From Bacteroidota bacterium (GTDB lineage: Bacteria; Bacteroidota; Bacteroidia; NS11-12g; UBA955), in assembly GCA_016787485.1 (NCBI GenBank), contig JAEUUL010000041.1, positions 124,001 through 188,000 on the forward strand: DNA of 64,000 nucleotides, given 5' to 3'. This document shows positions 51,727 through 60,432 of the stretch, one piece after another. How positions within the stretch are numbered: the stretch's first letter is position 1; every line of letters begins with the position of its first letter. Under the pieces are notes generated by a model. It ran no database searches, was not told the DNA's origin, and was given only the letters and a program-made list of their open reading frames with translations. Position numbers and translations under genes: made by a program.

Positions 51727-53391
51727 ATGGCACAATTCAAAAAAGCTTCCCGTTCAGCCTTTCTGAACAGTATAAGAAAAGCGTTTGTTCTGCATAAGAT
51801 AAGCAGTCAGCCAGGCGCACCCTCTGCGGTTGAACTTCTGCAAATGAGCATGGAGGATGAGCATTCCCTGCCCAGGCGCAAATTCCTGAACGACATGGCA
51901 AAAGCCGGAATCATTATCGGGACGGCTGGTTTTCTGGAATCCTGCCGCAAGGTTGAAAGGTTTGCAGGTGTTAAGAAAGGCCAAAGCGGCAACTCCGTGA
52001 ATGAGAACTACCGTATAGCTATCATAGGAGCCGGTATTGCCGGGCTCAACTGCGCCTACCAGCTCAAAAAAGCAGGATATTACTCAACAGTATATGAAGC
52101 CTCCACCAGAACCGGAGGCCGCATGCTGTCCAAAAACAATTTTATTGGCAATGGTCTGAATGTGGAGCTGGGCGGTGAATTCATTGATTCAGGCCACAAA
52201 CACATGCTGGCCCTGGCTAAGGAATTCAACCTGAATCTGCTGGATACACAGGCAAAAAGTGAAAAAGGACTGGAAGACGATGTGTTTTATATCGCAGGTC
52301 AGTTTTATTCAGAAGCACAAATCGTTGCTGCCTTTGCACCCTATGCCAGTCAGATTGCCTCTGACCTGAAACTCATCCCGGACAATTTCGGTTTCAACAA
52401 TTTCACAGCAGATGTGCAGCGTTTCGATCAGATGAGCATAAGCGGTTATTTCGATACGTTGGGAATGCCATCCGGCAGTTTCCTGCGCAAAGGACTTGAA
52501 GAGGCCTACCTTACCGAATACGGTCGCGAGGTGAATGACCAGACCGCCATCAATTTTCTTTTTCTGTTCTCAATCAATCCGGCCAACAACCAGTATGAGA
52601 TATTCGGGGCAAGCGATGAGAGGTACAAAGTGGACGGAGGCAATCAGCGCATACCCGATGCCATTTATGATGAAATCGCGGACCAGGTTGAGTTGGGTGC
52701 GTCCCTGACCAAAATCACACAGAACAACAGTGGTGTATACAAACTCTTCTTTGCCAATGGCACCACTGTTTCAGCCGACATTGTAGTTGTAACCATACCC
52801 TTTACCATGTTGAAAGATGTGGATCTGAGCAGCCTGAATTTCCCAAGCTGGAAAACCAATGCCATACAAAATCTGGGCTATGGAACCAATGCAAAACTGC
52901 TGATGGGTTTCAACAAACGCACATGGCGCGACAAGGGTTATGCCGGGGGTGTCTTTACAACAGGAAGCACATCCGGAGCCACAACCTATATACAGACCGG
53001 GTGGGACAACAGCCGCATGCAAGGCGGCAACAAAGGTGGGTTTACCGTTTATCAGGGAGGAAATCAGGGGTTGAATCTCAGTCTTGCACAGTCAGGCATA
53101 TTTCTGAGCCAACTGGAAGCAATGTGGCAGGGCACAAGTGCGCAATACAACGGCACATCCAAACTGATTCACTGGCCTACGCATCCGTTTACAAAAGCAA
53201 GCTATGCCTGCTGGCGTGTGGGGCAGGTCACCACCATTTCAGGCGCAGAAATTCTACCCATAGACAATATCTATTTCGCCGGGGAACACACCAGCGCCTG
53301 GAATCAGGGGTACATGGAAGGTGGCGCCGAAACCGGTGCCAAAGCCGCAAAGGATATTGTGAAAGCACTGAAGGGAACCCAGGCCATTTAA
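51727..53391 (+). CDS. Flavin monoamine oxidase family protein with Tat-type signal
   Basis: 554 residues. After a 48-residue N-terminal stretch comes a twin-arginine motif RRKFL (residues 50-54), a hydrophobic segment (AGIIIGTAGFLESC) and a lipobox-like Cys73. The FAD-binding dinucleotide fold follows (IAIIGAGIAGLNCAYQL, Gly101/103/106; YEASTRTGGRM), then the amine oxidase domain, ending with the family FAD loop (IYFAGEHTSAWNQGYMEGG). It probably oxidises an amine or amino acid outside the cytoplasm after folding and cofactor loading inside. The long region before the RR motif is unusual and a later start is possible. Confidence 0.88.
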   Translation: MAQFKKASRSAFLNSIRKAFVLHKISSQPGAPSAVELLQMSMEDEHSLPRRKFLNDMAKAGIIIGTAGFLESCRKVERFAGVKKGQSGNSVNENYRIAIIGAGIAGLNCAYQLKKAGYYSTVYEASTRTGGRMLSKNNFIGNGLNVELGGEFIDSGHKHMLALAKEFNLNLLDTQAKSEKGLEDDVFYIAGQFYSEAQIVAAFAPYASQIASDLKLIPDNFGFNNFTADVQRFDQMSISGYFDTLGMPSGSFLRKGLEEAYLTEYGREVNDQTAINFLFLFSINPANNQYEIFGASDERYKVDGGNQRIPDAIYDEIADQVELGASLTKITQNNSGVYKLFFANGTTVSADIVVVTIPFTMLKDVDLSSLNFPSWKTNAIQNLGYGTNAKLLMGFNKRTWRDKGYAGGVFTTGSTSGATTYIQTGWDNSRMQGGNKGGFTVYQGGNQGLNLSLAQSGIFLSQLEAMWQGTSAQYNGTSKLIHWPTHPFTKASYACWRVGQVTTISGAEILPIDNIYFAGEHTSAWNQGYMEGGAETGAKAAKDIVKALKGTQAI

Positions 53392-53485
53392 GCAGTCTGA
53401 GCCCACGGTCTGAATAAACAACCCAACGGTCTCAGCGTTTTTTCCACATCCACAATAGCGGCGATCCTGACGCCGTTATGCAAGT

Positions 53486-53875
53486 ATGTATACGCGTTTT
53501 TTTTTCATTTTCATAGCAGTCTTTGGTATCACATCCTGCAGCAGGGGTGAAGAAAAAGGAGTGGTAAAAGCATGGGTATATACCCAGCGGACAGAAACAA
53601 CAGATTTGGTGTTGTACGTGAATGATACGGCCAGAGGTACAATACCCAAACTGGGCAGGGGTATTACCTGCAACGATGCAGACAGCATCAAATCCAAATC
53701 GCTGGGCATAGACCTGCGACCGGGGAAATTGCATATTCAGGTAAAAACAAATGCAGGCAAATTGGTTGCTTCGGGGCTTATGAATTTACAAGAAGAACAA
53801 ATGGATTTCAAAGGCGAATCTGGCGGAATGGATGCGCGGCAAACCGACAATTGTATGACCATAGAAGTGTTGTAA
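53486..53875 (+). CDS. Small predicted lipoprotein, unknown function
   Basis: 129 residues with a lipoprotein signal (RFFFIFIAVFGITSC, Cys18) and one small beta-rich domain (KAWVYTQRTETTDLVLYVND, GKLHIQVKTNAGKLVASGLM), ending in a conserved-looking Cys (TDNCMTIEVL). No family recognised. It lies 38 bases before the MBL-rhodanese gene in the same direction and may be co-transcribed with it. Confidence 0.7.
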   Translation: MYTRFFFIFIAVFGITSCSRGEEKGVVKAWVYTQRTETTDLVLYVNDTARGTIPKLGRGITCNDADSIKSKSLGIDLRPGKLHIQVKTNAGKLVASGLMNLQEEQMDFKGESGGMDARQTDNCMTIEVL

Positions 53876-53901
53876 AAACACAGATTATCACGCACAAGGG
53901 G

Positions 53902-53909
53902 TACTTTTG
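53902..53909 (+). promoter_or_regulatory. Putative -7 element (TACTTTTG)
   Basis: Exact TAnnTTTG match 4 bases before the GTG chosen as start of the MBL-rhodanese gene; it supports that start over the ATG at 53851. Confidence 0.4.
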
Positions 53910-53913
53910 CTGC

Positions 53914-55203
53914 GTGAAAATACACCCCGTTTATACTGCAGTATTCAATCATTATTCTTATTGCATTACCCATAACCATGAAGCCGTGGTCATAGACCCG
54001 GTGAGAGATACCGCCAGTTATTCAAGCATTGCAGATACAGATAAGTCCGAAATCAGAAATGTACTCGAAACGGCTTTGCACGATTTCTATGTAACGGGCA
54101 ACCGGGAATTGCAACGGCAATACGGGGCTCAGATTCATGTGCCGGAAGGCGCGTCCGTATCCGGAAAAAGCCACAATCCCGCATCAGGCGATTGCATCCG
54201 TCTGGGTGAATACATACTTGAATATGCAGCCCTTCCTGAAAGCGGGAAGTGCATTTATATTTTGAAAACCTCAGACTTACAACCATTGGGATTATTTACC
54301 GGCGAACATTTTCTGTCGGAAATCCTGCAGAAACAACTGGCCGAAATACCGCTTTACCCCGGATTGGGCGCAGGGAACAGCAGAAACTTCAGCCCTGGAA
54401 TGCCACTGAAGAATTACCCCATGAATGACGTGCATGAACAGCAAATACACAATCCGGTTCCTGACGATTATGCAGAGAACCTGATGGAAATGAACAGCAA
54501 AGGCCCCTCTGCGATCAGTGAGATTACCGGAAAAAGCAAAGCTTTTTCTGCCGATGAATTGGCTGAAGAAATCAAAAACGGAACTTTGGTCATTGACACC
54601 AGAGAACCGGAAAATTTCGGAACCTGTTTTATTCCCGGTTCATTGAGTTTGCCTTTGAATGGCAAACCCGGTCTGTGTATCCCTTTTTTGCTGGATGCAG
54701 ACAGGCGTGTAGCAATTGTTAGCGAGCCCGGCACAGAAATGTCCGGCATCAACATGTTGCTGAATGCCGGTGTTCAGCAAATAGCAGGATGGTTGCAGGG
54801 AGGAATGAATACCTGGACTGCTGCGGGCAAAAAAACGGACATGATCATTTGCATAGATGCAGAAGAATTTTTGCTCGACCACACCTACTCTTCTGCCAAA
54901 GCGATAGACGCACGCAATGCGGATCAATTTGCGAAAGGCAGTATACCTGATGCGGTAAATGTGCCATTGGCAATGCTTTCCGAAGCCCTTTCAAAGGCAG
55001 GAACAGAAGAGGAAATTCACGTATTCAGTCAAAGTGGCTGCAGAAGTATCACCCTTGCATCCTGGCTGAAAATGCGGGGATACCCGCTGGTGAAAAATGT
55101 TCTGGGCGGCTACGCTTCCATACTACAGATCCAAATGCCGGAAGTACTGCCTTACAAGGGTAGCGGGGATTCTGCTGCCGGAGAATTTGACTTATCTTTG
55201 TAG
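53914..55203 (+). CDS. Degenerate metallo-beta-lactamase/double rhodanese fusion (probable pseudoenzyme)
   Basis: 429 residues from GTG 53914; the homologues begin MKI...YSY, matched here by KIHPVYTAVFNHYSY, so the ATG at 53851 (inside the previous gene) is rejected. Architecture matches persulfide-dioxygenase-rhodanese proteins: MBL domain ~1-200, rhodanese ~207-305, rhodanese ~310-410. The catalytic residues are largely gone. The THxHADH motif reads T53-A-L-H-D-F-Y59 (only His56 kept). The TPGHT His is missing (AALPES), TGD is TGE131, and the YPAHGAG His is Leu151. In rhodanese 1 the loop is IVSEPGTE, with no Cys, as is common for this position. In rhodanese 2 it is FSQSGCRS, with Ser372 where the Cys should be and a Cys at 376. 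It probably has a binding or regulatory role rather than sulfur chemistry. The stop is 2 bases before the next gene. Confidence 0.85.
   Translation: MKIHPVYTAVFNHYSYCITHNHEAVVIDPVRDTASYSSIADTDKSEIRNVLETALHDFYVTGNRELQRQYGAQIHVPEGASVSGKSHNPASGDCIRLGEYILEYAALPESGKCIYILKTSDLQPLGLFTGEHFLSEILQKQLAEIPLYPGLGAGNSRNFSPGMPLKNYPMNDVHEQQIHNPVPDDYAENLMEMNSKGPSAISEITGKSKAFSADELAEEIKNGTLVIDTREPENFGTCFIPGSLSLPLNGKPGLCIPFLLDADRRVAIVSEPGTEMSGINMLLNAGVQQIAGWLQGGMNTWTAAGKKTDMIICIDAEEFLLDHTYSSAKAIDARNADQFAKGSIPDAVNVPLAMLSEALSKAGTEEEIHVFSQSGCRSITLASWLKMRGYPLVKNVLGGYASILQIQMPEVLPYKGSGDSAAGEFDLSL
55193..55200 (+). promoter_or_regulatory. Putative -7 element (TATCTTTG) at the end of the MBL-rhodanese gene
   Basis: Exact TAnnTTTG, 5 bases before the ATG at 55206, overlapping the last codons of the previous gene (encoding LSL). 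It may be an internal promoter of the operon. Confidence 0.3.
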
Positions 55204-55205
55204 GA

Positions 55206-57674
55206 ATGATTTTGAGGATTGCAAGGCCCGCACTGATAACTGTGCTTGTTACAGCCGGGGCGATTATTACAGGCAATTGCCTGCAGAATGTAAAGAATGG
55301 TGGAGGGGAAGAAGGTGATCATCCGGGGTATTTTCAACAGTGGTTCAATGAGAAGAAAGATGCCAATGGCAATATTCCACGGTGGCTGCAAGCCAGTTGG
55401 TCTGCCTGGGACAAATCGCAGATTAACCGCAGATCTGAACCGGTAATTGACAGTGTAATCCAGTTGGGACCGAAAGATGTGGGAGGCCGAACCCGTTCTG
55501 TATGGATAGACCCCAGAAATGAGAATATCATCCTGGCCGCAGCGATCAGTGGTGGCATGTGGCGCAGCGAAAATACAGGCAGCACATGGACACCCATCAA
55601 TGACCAGAATGCATCATTCATGTCCAGTTGCATTGTTTCCAATCCGTTCAATCACGACGAAGTGTATTACGGCACCGGTGAAGCCCGTGCAAACAGTGCA
55701 GATGTCAGTGGGAACGGCATATACAAATCAAATGATGGTGGAAAAACCTTCTCTGTGCTGAGCTCAACTGTAGGGAAAACCGGATTCGACGTGGTGTGGG
55801 ATATAGATCACAATCTGGATCAGGACGGCTTACTGTACGCGGCTACAGATGCAACAGGTCTTTGGCGCAGCCGTGATGCAGGAGCTACCTGGGAGGAAAG
55901 TTTTTTTGGCGGAAATAAAAAAGCGACTGACATTCTGGTACTTCCCAAAAACAGAGTACTGGTTTCTTTGCAGAGCAACGGCGTTTATGCCAGTGATAGT
56001 GCAGGCAAGAAGGGCACGTTTACCAAACTGACATTCCCGGGTTTGTCCTCATCTTATCTGAGAATACAACTGGCCAGTTGCAGAAAATACCCCAATGTGT
56101 GCTGGGCACTCGTAGAAAACACAAGTTTCAGCGGTACTCCGGTTGGATTTTACAAAAGCTCAAATGGCGGCCGTACCTGGGTTTCTAAAACGTTGCCCGA
56201 CAAAGCGGGCTCAGGCTATCAGGGGTATTGCGTAATGCTGGGTGCACATCCCACAGACAGCAACTCGGTGGTTGCAGGTGGCGTAAATATCGCACAAAGC
56301 ACAAACGGTGGGGCCACCTGGACCAGCAAAACCGTAGGGCATAGCGATAACCATGCATTTGCGCCATACATAGGAAAACCCGATGAATTTCTGGTAGGAA
56401 GTGATGGAGGGGTCCACAGGTTTAAATGGAGTGTAAACAGCGCCCCCCTCAGTTTAAACACAGGATACTATACCACCCAGTTCTATGCCGGCAATTTTGG
56501 TATGTCTGGACTTATTTCCATGTCAGGTGCGCAAGACAATGGCACGCATGTTGCCACCAATAAACTCACCAGCAAAAAGTTTTATGGCGCTGATGGAGCC
56601 TATGCGCATATTGGCTTGCAAGATGGTTCTGTAGCCTATATGAGTACCCAAAATGACGGTATCCGCAGGTTTGACAATTTCAACCCAACCAACCCGGCAG
56701 GTTTCAGTTCCGACATCAGCAATGGCGGCACATTTGCCGCAGACGGTGTAGACTTTATCAATGCCTACAACATGAACAAGGCCGATCAGAACATGTTGTT
56801 TTACCGCACGGCCAAAGGTTGGTACCGCAGCACAGACGGGGGTGAGTCCTGGACAAAACTGACCAGTTCTACCCGGGCGGGTATCAAAGCCATTGGCATT
56901 TCGAACGATGCAAACCCTGTGGTTTATTTCGGAGGCAGTGCCGCACAAATCTACAAAGTAGTCAATGCCGGCACTTCTGGTGTGGGACAAGAAGTGAATA
57001 TGAACTCCACCGTACCTGTTGCGGTAACCGATCAGTTTATCAGTGCAATCACAGTGCACCCGAAAGACAAGTACTGCATCTATTTCTCATTCAGCAACAA
57101 CGGCAGCTTTTCGCACGTTTGGCGCGCATCAGGAATGGATTCCTCCAAGCCTGTTTACAAAGACATCTCGGGCAATCTGCCTCCTACCCTACCTGTAAAT
57201 ATGGTGGCAGTTGATCCGGCATTTCCCGATAAAAATTTCTTTGCCGCCACAGATTTCGGCTTGTACTACAGCACAGATTCAGGAAAGACATGGACCAAAG
57301 AGACCAGGGTACCCAATGTGGCCATCCATGAAATAAAAATGCGCGATGACCGCACTTGTTTCCTGTATACACATGGTCGGGGAATGTGGGCCTTTACACT
57401 CATTCCTGTAAATGGAGTTACACGCCCGGAAAAACCAAGCCAACTCAGTGTGTTTCCCAATCCTGCCACCGGATATATTCAGGTCTCATTGCCTGTAATC
57501 CGTCAAAACTGCAGCTACGAGATTTACAATCCTGCAGGGCAGAAACTAGTGCAGGGGCAAATCTCACAGACAGAGAATAAAATTCAGATATCGCAATTGA
57601 CTCCCGGATATTACTTTCTGCGGGTAAAGGAAAACGGAAAATACAGTACTGCCAGATTTGCCATCAGGCGCTGA
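55206..57674 (+). CDS. Secreted BNR/Asp-box (VPS10/sortilin-like) propeller protein with T9SS type A domain
   Basis: 822 residues, starting 2 bases after the MBL-rhodanese stop. The N-terminus is a hydrophobic signal (LRIARPALITVLVTAGAIIT). The body has at least seven Asp-box-type turns (SENTGSTWTP, SNDGGKTFS, SRDAGATWEE, SSNGGRTWVS, STNGGATWTS, STDGGESWTK, STDSGKTWTK), giving a large beta-propeller. The final ~75 residues are a sorting domain (SVFPNPATGYIQVSLP, LTPGYYFLRV, ending RFAIRR). It is related in layout to the BNR protein at 20968 but clearly a different sequence. Substrate unknown; a glycan or protein-binding role is possible. Confidence 0.83.
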   Translation: MILRIARPALITVLVTAGAIITGNCLQNVKNGGGEEGDHPGYFQQWFNEKKDANGNIPRWLQASWSAWDKSQINRRSEPVIDSVIQLGPKDVGGRTRSVWIDPRNENIILAAAISGGMWRSENTGSTWTPINDQNASFMSSCIVSNPFNHDEVYYGTGEARANSADVSGNGIYKSNDGGKTFSVLSSTVGKTGFDVVWDIDHNLDQDGLLYAATDATGLWRSRDAGATWEESFFGGNKKATDILVLPKNRVLVSLQSNGVYASDSAGKKGTFTKLTFPGLSSSYLRIQLASCRKYPNVCWALVENTSFSGTPVGFYKSSNGGRTWVSKTLPDKAGSGYQGYCVMLGAHPTDSNSVVAGGVNIAQSTNGGATWTSKTVGHSDNHAFAPYIGKPDEFLVGSDGGVHRFKWSVNSAPLSLNTGYYTTQFYAGNFGMSGLISMSGAQDNGTHVATNKLTSKKFYGADGAYAHIGLQDGSVAYMSTQNDGIRRFDNFNPTNPAGFSSDISNGGTFAADGVDFINAYNMNKADQNMLFYRTAKGWYRSTDGGESWTKLTSSTRAGIKAIGISNDANPVVYFGGSAAQIYKVVNAGTSGVGQEVNMNSTVPVAVTDQFISAITVHPKDKYCIYFSFSNNGSFSHVWRASGMDSSKPVYKDISGNLPPTLPVNMVAVDPAFPDKNFFAATDFGLYYSTDSGKTWTKETRVPNVAIHEIKMRDDRTCFLYTHGRGMWAFTLIPVNGVTRPEKPSQLSVFPNPATGYIQVSLPVIRQNCSYEIYNPAGQKLVQGQISQTENKIQISQLTPGYYFLRVKENGKYSTARFAIRR

Positions 57675-57676
57675 AC

Positions 57677-58051
57677 ATGAAAGATCCTCTGGAAAAAGAA
57701 CTTGTGGCACTGGAAAAGCAGCTGGCCGCGCTGAGTGATGAGATGCTGGCCCTGAGCCGGGATATTGTATCAGGTAACTACAGCAAACACCCCATATTTG
57801 TCGCACATGAAGGACAGGTAGAACTGGGAGAATTGATACTGGACAGAACGGAATATCAGGTTCCCTACTCTGTGAATGTATCCTCTGCGGAGGAATTTGA
57901 GGAACTGGGACTGATAGAAGAAGGTAAGATGCCGGAATTTGAAAAAGCTTTCGGCGACCCGCTGAAAATGATGTGTGTGTTTTGGGTTCACGGAGAAATG
58001 GCAAGGTATATTTCCTATCCATTTGCCAAAAGAGACACCGATCCAAACTGA
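57677..58051 (+). CDS. Small acidic protein, unknown function
   Basis: 124 residues, starting 2 bases after the BNR gene and ending 1 base before the glycosyltransferase ATG. The first ~30 residues are a coiled-coil-like helix (KELVALEKQLAALSDEMLAL); the rest is a compact alpha/beta domain with many acidic residues (SSAEEFEELGLIEEGKMPEF) and no signal peptide, so it is probably cytoplasmic. No family recognised. The very tight spacing argues for a shared function or at least coupled expression. Confidence 0.7.
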   Translation: MKDPLEKELVALEKQLAALSDEMLALSRDIVSGNYSKHPIFVAHEGQVELGELILDRTEYQVPYSVNVSSAEEFEELGLIEEGKMPEFEKAFGDPLKMMCVFWVHGEMARYISYPFAKRDTDPN

Positions 58052-58052
58052 T

Positions 58053-59081
58053 ATGGGGGTTCGCACAGACATTGTTATCCTCAATTACAATACGAAGGGC
58101 TTGCTGGAGGCATTGCTGCCGCTGGTAAAAGCAAACACAAACCTGGACGGGGTGCAGATTGTGGTGGCAGACAATGCCAGCAGCGATGGCAGCGCAGAGT
58201 ATGTAAAACAATACCACCCGGATATTGAACTGGTAGAAATGAAGGAAAACCGGGGATATGCCGGTGGATACAATGCCTGCCTGAAAGGAAGGACCGCCGA
58301 CTACTTTGTTTTGCTGAACAGCGATGCAGAACCTGCTCCGGGGTGGTTGCCACCATTGATAGACCAGGCAGAAAATCATCCGGAATGTGCTGCTGTTCAG
58401 CCAGCCCTGCTCGATTTCTACAACCGCGAAAAATATGAATATGCGGGTGCAGCCGGTGGATTTTTAGATCATTATGGGTATCCGTTTTGCCGGGGACGCA
58501 TCTTTGGCAATCTGGAAAATGTGGAAGGGCAATACAGCGAACCTGAAGAAATATTCTGGGCCAGCGGAGCTGCGCTTTTTATGCGCCGCACTGCCTGGGA
58601 ACAAGCCGGAGGTCTTGATGAGACCTTCTTTGCGCATATGGAAGAAATAGATCTGTGCTGGCGTTTAAAAAACAAAGGCTGGGAAATATGGGCTTGTCCG
58701 GATAGTACCGTATACCATATGGGTGGTGCTACACTAAGCAATCAAAGTCCGCGAAAAACCTATCTGAATTTCAGAAACGGATTGCTTATGTTGTACAAAA
58801 ACCTGCATGAAAAAGAACTGAACCGTGTGATTTTCCGACGCAAATTGTTGGATGGTCTTGCAGCTGTTTTTTTTATGCTTCAGGGCAAATTCAATCACAT
58901 ACCACAAATCTGGAAAGCCCACCGTCATTTCGATAAAATGAAACGGAATTTTTCCCGTCCGGCGTCCAACAAACCTATGTCAGAACTGACGGGCGTGCTT
59001 AAAGGCAGTTTGGTTTTCCGTTATTTCCTTAAGGGCCAGAAAACAACGACTCAACTGAAACACATGATTACCAAAGGGTAA
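58053..59081 (+). CDS. GT2-family glycosyltransferase
   Basis: 342 residues from the ATG at 58053; the open frame upstream to 57975 lies in the previous gene. GT-A fold with N-terminal nucleotide-sugar motifs (TDIVILNYNTKGLL, VVADNASSDGSAEYV), a DxD-like VLLNSDAEP, and the acceptor-site ETFFAHMEEIDLCWRLK. Resembles rhamnosyl- or galactofuranosyl-type transferases. The C-terminal ~80 residues are basic and amphipathic and may contact the membrane. Likely adds a sugar to a surface glycan or glycoprotein. It overlaps the convergent gene at 59068 by 14 bases. Confidence 0.92.
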   Translation: MGVRTDIVILNYNTKGLLEALLPLVKANTNLDGVQIVVADNASSDGSAEYVKQYHPDIELVEMKENRGYAGGYNACLKGRTADYFVLLNSDAEPAPGWLPPLIDQAENHPECAAVQPALLDFYNREKYEYAGAAGGFLDHYGYPFCRGRIFGNLENVEGQYSEPEEIFWASGAALFMRRTAWEQAGGLDETFFAHMEEIDLCWRLKNKGWEIWACPDSTVYHMGGATLSNQSPRKTYLNFRNGLLMLYKNLHEKELNRVIFRRKLLDGLAAVFFMLQGKFNHIPQIWKAHRHFDKMKRNFSRPASNKPMSELTGVLKGSLVFRYFLKGQKTTTQLKHMITKG

Positions 59082-60432
59082 AGTGCAACTGTGCTGATGC
59101 GGAAGATCCGCTTGTTTTTTCGGTGTTTTTCAATCCGTAATTGTATCCTGCGGAAATATGCAATTGCACAAACCGTGAATTGACCACATGCAATCCCACA
59201 TAAGGCCGGAACATATACAGTCCGCTTTCATTGTGTCCCTTAACCAACGAAGTCTGCAGGCCAAAAGTAGGAATAAACACATTGCGCATGGGGTTTCGTT
59301 CCACTGAAAAATCCATACCAGTACTGAGGAACAAATACGGATGAGAAGACTTGCTGAAATTGCTCTGTCCTGCCTGCACATACCACCGGTAGTGACTCGG
59401 CCCTGGCTCCTGGGTTTGTGCTATCCGGTTGTAAATATTCCAGGCAAATCCCATTTGTGTGAAACTGCCCAATGAATCCGTTAATCCCCAATTGTTGATT
59501 TGATAAAAAACACCCGGCATGGAATACTGCCACAAATCCTCATCGATATGCACATAACTTTTAAATTCAAAGTCGCCCCGGCGCACCAGAACGGGAAACC
59601 TGTGGCTGGATTCCGAATCAAAAAACAGTGAATCTGTATGCCCGTTGATGAAATGGGCGCCATGGATATGAATTTTTTTATACCCGATGCAATCTGAGCT
59701 TAATAACAACTTTCCGGATGTTCCCAGATTCTGTGTTTCAAAATGAATTTTTTCGTCACAGGTCTTGCGGTTCATTCTCGCCAAACCATACATTTTGCCT
59801 TCAGGGGAAATACGGATTTTTTGTCTGCTTCTTCCGGTTATCGGGCTATAGACACCGCTTATCTGTTGCGACCAGATACTGTCCAGATAGCCGTGATTTC
59901 TTCCTTTTCCGTATCGGTAACTGGAACTTCCTTCAAAATCGTAGGCAGACTTCACATTTACAGAATGATAATTCAGAATGGTATTTTTCGGCCAGAGTGA
60001 GGAGGAATCTCCTCCAATACATTTCAAAAGCAACCCATCTCCGGAAGTATTTATCCAAATTTTAAAGCTGGCGTAATTAACCCATATGCGGGTATAACTC
60101 CCATCCGGTTTATATTGTGTGGTTGTGTACCCCCAGCGGAGTATAGCAGAATCACTTCCGGAGCCGCTGAAAACCGTATCCGGACGCACTGTGCTTTCTC
60201 CATAACGCGTGGTAGAAAGGATGTAGTCTCCGGTATGCATCCAACGGATTTGAATGACCTGCAAATGCCGTGTTAACCGGGCAGCTTTTTTTTCATCTTC
60301 ATTCAACCCCAGAATAGCCTTTTCTGTTAATAAATCCGACACATAAATACCTGCTTTCCATGCTGACTGCGCAAAAACATGCATGCATGTTATACATGCT
60401 AAAGCGGATATAATGATTTTTTTACGCATCAT
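59068..60432 (-). CDS. Hypothetical secreted or outer-membrane protein
   Basis: 454 residues with a signal peptide (KKIIISALACITCMHVFAQ). The middle has repeated short beta segments; the last ~150 residues alternate in a way that suggests outer-membrane strands and end with an aromatic residue (LHISAGYNYGL then QLHFTLW). No family recognised. Its ATG overlaps the stop of the upstream gene by one base (TAATG), so the two are one operon. Confidence 0.65.
   Translation of the reverse strand: MMRKKIIISALACITCMHVFAQSAWKAGIYVSDLLTEKAILGLNEDEKKAARLTRHLQVIQIRWMHTGDYILSTTRYGESTVRPDTVFSGSGSDSAILRWGYTTTQYKPDGSYTRIWVNYASFKIWINTSGDGLLLKCIGGDSSSLWPKNTILNYHSVNVKSAYDFEGSSSYRYGKGRNHGYLDSIWSQQISGVYSPITGRSRQKIRISPEGKMYGLARMNRKTCDEKIHFETQNLGTSGKLLLSSDCIGYKKIHIHGAHFINGHTDSLFFDSESSHRFPVLVRRGDFEFKSYVHIDEDLWQYSMPGVFYQINNWGLTDSLGSFTQMGFAWNIYNRIAQTQEPGPSHYRWYVQAGQSNFSKSSHPYLFLSTGMDFSVERNPMRNVFIPTFGLQTSLVKGHNESGLYMFRPYVGLHVVNSRFVQLHISAGYNYGLKNTEKTSGSSASAQLHFTLW

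Noticed and set aside
57564-58379. 271-codon minus-strand open frame across the small acidic and GT2 genes
   Set aside because: Crosses three real gene boundaries; no recognisable domain.
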